Assembly (NCBI GenBank): GCA_039105265.1
Contig: JAPFFF010000009.1
Location: 2,728,001 to 2,792,000, forward strand
From: Tritrichomonas musculus
Lineage: Eukaryota; Parabasalia; Tritrichomonadida; Tritrichomonadidae
DNA length: 64,000 nt
Reading direction: 5' to 3'
This document shows positions 61,775-64,000 of the stretch, one piece after another. Below the pieces are notes generated by a model. That model had not been told where the DNA came from. It made no database searches and saw only the letters and a program-made list of their open reading frames with translations. Both the position numbers and the translations under genes were made by a program. Every line of letters starts with the position of its first letter. Positions within the stretch are counted from its first letter, which is position 1.

Positions 61775-62295
61775 TCCCCGCAATTCTAAAAATTCAATAT
61801 TTTACGGGGTAAATCAAAATAATTTATGTTCAAATGTAAATATATATGTTTTAATGAAATTTTGTGTCATATACAATCATTTTATTCATAAATTTAATAA
61901 ACCAAAGTAAAGTTTGTAAAAAGATTGCTTTAATTCAATTTGGAATTAAATTTATTGTAATTAAGAATACCATCAATAAGTAATTAAAATCTTATTTTTT
62001 TTAGTATTTATCATTTGTATAGTAAATAAATAAAAAAGCTTTTGAAATGTATTCTAAAAACTATTTTTATTAAAAAAAAAAAAAAAAAAAAAAAAAATGG
62101 GAGTCGAACCAGTGATTACGAGTAAACTCGAGTAAATAAGTTATAATTGAATAGCATGAGTAAAGACGAGTAAAAATAAATTTAAAAACGGTTTTTTTAC
62201 TCGAGTTTACTCGAGTAATATAGAGTACGAGGCTTACTCGAGTAAGAAAAATTTTCGAGTAGCCTTTCTTTACTCGTACTCGATTTCCATCCCTG

Positions 62296-62303
62296 TTTAT
62301 CCT
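62296..62303. repeat. hAT target-site duplication, right
   Basis: TTTATCCT, identical to 59668-59675. Confidence 0.85.
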
Positions 62304-62469
62304 GTTATTAAAATCTGATTTTTATAAATAAACAAACTTTTTAATCTTTTGGAAATATATATAAATAAATTGTTTAATGTGTGATAAGCCAAAATGGCTC
62401 TAATATCGTTTTTTAAAATTTTTTGAGGGAAATCTTTAATATATATGGATAAAAAAATATTTAAAACTT

Positions 62470-62912
62470 TTAGTTGCAGGTGGGAGTTTAATTCGCGTAA
62501 TTAGTTCCACCTGCAACTAAGTTGCGATAGCTGCAGGTGGAAGTTTGAAATGATACATTTAAGGAATTACTTCCACCTGCAGCTATCGCAGCTCAGCCGC
62601 AGGTGGAAACTTGGTTTCCTTATTTCTTTCTTCCACCTGCAGCTGAGAAGCGATAGCAGCAGGTGGAAGGCTAAATTGGTAAATAGTGATTTTCCACCTG
62701 CAGCTGTCGCAGCTCAGCCGCAGGTGGAAACTTGGTTTCCTTATTTCTTTACTTCCACCTGCAGCTGAGAAGCGATAGCAGCAGGTGGAAGGCTAAATTG
62801 GTAAATAGTGATTTTCCACCTGCAGCTGTCGCAGCTCAGCCGCAGGTGGAAACTTGGTTTCCTTATTTCTTTACTTCCACCTGCAGCTGAGAAGCGATAG
62901 CCGCAGGTGGAA
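62470..62912. repeat. Array of alternating TTCCACCTGC / GCAGGTGGAA hairpins
   Basis: TTCCACCTGCAGCT and its mirror alternate about every 30 bases, seven and eight times, so that each neighbour pair can form a hairpin. The right part is a tandem repeat of 122 bases. Spacers alternate between A/T-rich loops and GAGAAGCGAT or GTCGCAGCTC loops. Confidence 0.9.
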
Positions 62913-63271
62913 GGCTAAATTGCGTAATCAATAATTTGGGCTTTTGCATAACGATCACTTATTCAAAAATTCAATATTATTTTTAAAATTACGATCATCT
63001 TATGAAAAGTACTCCAAAATATGAGATGAAATTTTTTTTTATTAGGTAAATTTTGAATGATTAAATGGACAAAACTTTGAATGAGATAATTCTATCACTT
63101 TTTAAGGGGTACATGACCACATAGCTATTTAAAATGATAACTTTGAACATTTTACAAATTTTAATTTGAGCTTAATATAATATTTAGAAACAACTTGAAC
63201 AAATTAAACAACAAATAATTACATTGTAAAAAAAAATAGGAAATAATTATATGGAGGCGTAAAAAGATCAT
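62913..63271. other. Spacer between hairpin array and repeat copy 2
   Basis: AT-rich; nothing recognised. Confidence 0.4.
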
Positions 63272-63955
63272 TTTTTAATAGATTAGGATTATGATTAAAA
63301 AAAAATTTTTTATTTGCCACTACCTCGCTTCGCTCGTAGTGGCTCAAGCAATCCGACTTCGCTGCGCTCAGCTCGGATTGCTTGTATTTTGGCGACCTCA
63401 ACATTCGATCTGTTATATATTGATATGTGATTATTATCTTAATATTTCATCGAGACATTGAAGGTCTCTACATGTTTGTATTACAATAAAAAAATAATTT
63501 GAAGCTGAGAAAAATGATAAAAATGAGCCAGTAGTAAAATGAAAATCGTAATTTTGGTAATTTGTCCAACTTTCAAATTTTTTTTTGTAGATCATAGATA
63601 TTTGCGTTTTCCGATTATTATGGAGAGTAGTGCTTACGAATTTGAGAGGCTTGGTCAATCAAAATGGAAATAGTAAAAAATATATGAAGTGAGAGTGCTT
63701 AAATTTATAACGATATTTGATCGAAAATTTTCATTCAAAATATTATTTTTCTGAAAACTCATATAAAAAGTTATCAAAATTTGCATAAATAGATTACTAA
63801 TATCTTATTAAAAAAAAGTAATTTATTAAAGCAAAATCACTTAATAAGCATATTATTTTATATATTAAACAGAATATATTTTAGCTTAGTTCCAAATATG
63901 CTGCAATGTGTTTTTTTGGCAAATTTGTGGGTTATCTTTATATATATAGATAAAA
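63272..63955 (+). repeat. Hairpin-bearing repeat family, copy 2
   Basis: It carries GCCACTAC...GTAGTGGC at 63316-63343 and a second hairpin CAAGCAATCCGA...TCGGATTGCTTG at 63345-63384, then follows copy 1 through the AAAACTCATATAAAAAGTT region (about 63760) where copy 1 is split by the hAT. Some internal segments of copy 1 are missing here. Confidence 0.6.
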
Positions 63956-64000
63956 TCTCCTTTTGTTGCATAGACTCTGCTAGTATATATCCTAATGACG

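Larger units (their letters stand above)
60037..61809. mobile_element. TA-flanked element inside the hAT, 35-bp perfect inverted ends
   Basis: The ends start CCCCGTAAAATATTGAA and are perfect inverted copies over 35 bases, each bordered by TA (60035-60036 and 61810-61811). Each arm is also closed on itself by CCCCG...CGGGG. The TA target suggests a Tc1/mariner relative. It contains the 120-bp minisatellite and no transposase. Confidence 0.78.
59676..62295. mobile_element. Non-autonomous hAT element, 2620 bp
   Basis: The ends CAGGGATGGTAA and (inverted) CAGGGATGGAAA match the hAT terminal form, and a perfect 8-bp duplication TTTATCCT flanks the element, as expected for hAT. Both ends are followed by many CGAGTA/TACTCG repeats (59690-59785 and 62115-62285), like the subterminal transposase-binding repeats of other hATs. 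No transposase is inside; instead it holds two nested elements. Confidence 0.88.

Noticed and set aside
62073-62110. B-box-like GGTTCGACTCCC followed by a long T run on the minus strand, suggesting a tRNA 3' end
   Set aside because: There is no acceptor stem between the B box and the T run and no A box at the right distance, so a tRNA gene is not supported.
62550-62768. 72-codon open frame in the hairpin array
   Set aside because: It is a translation of the alternating repeat; no independent sign of coding.

Overview
This window is AT-rich eukaryotic DNA with compact, almost intronless genes. Several features point to a parabasalid (trichomonad), probably Tritrichomonas or a close relative. 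Start codons sit 10-20 bases behind TCAYW initiators or AACGGT boxes, as known for Trichomonas. An Ind1-type P-loop ATPase carries a short Arg/Phe presequence of hydrogenosomal type. There are casein-kinase-1-like kinases, a two-repeat Myb protein and an intraflagellar transport protein. One very short intron ends in a fused ACTAAC branch site and acceptor. The species call is an inference; the window contains no rRNA.

Layout. 1-15.9 kb is gene-rich: a 5'-truncated acidic protein, thioredoxin, Ind1/Mrp ATPase, beta-adaptin, a DUF4833-like protein, a CK1 kinase, CCT-eta and a Myb protein. 15.9-25.1 kb is mostly transposable-element debris: a TA-flanked inverted-repeat element, a GC-ended inverted-repeat element with a MULE-like element inside it (holding a frameshifted SANT-like gene), one small membrane-protein gene, and an element whose two arms each carry a tRNA-like Pol III cassette. 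25.1-44 kb is again gene-rich: IFT56, a Sel1-repeat protein, a SUN-domain protein with about 34 copies of an 18-bp Pro/Thr repeat, FEN1, a PP2A B56 subunit, a 1631-residue unrecognised helical protein and a large CK1-like kinase. 44-56.4 kb mixes repeats with an Akt-like kinase and an intact hAT-type transposase gene. 56.4-58.4 kb has a spliced ankyrin gene and eIF2B-alpha. 58.4-64 kb is a nest of repeats: a hAT element with a perfect 8-bp target duplication, containing a TA-flanked element, which contains a 120-bp minisatellite with an open frame; then an array of alternating hairpins and a second copy of the repeat that the hAT interrupted.

The genes are housekeeping or signalling genes with their own promoters; I see no operons. 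Functional themes are protein folding and redox (CCT-eta, thioredoxin, hydrogenosomal Fe-S assembly), trafficking (beta-adaptin), flagellar transport (IFT56), nuclear envelope (SUN), replication (FEN1), translation (eIF2B-alpha) and kinase/phosphatase signalling (two CK1s, an AGC kinase, B56). Several open frames begin at TTG or GTG; in each such protein gene I moved the start to the first in-frame ATG, except the first gene, which runs off the left edge.
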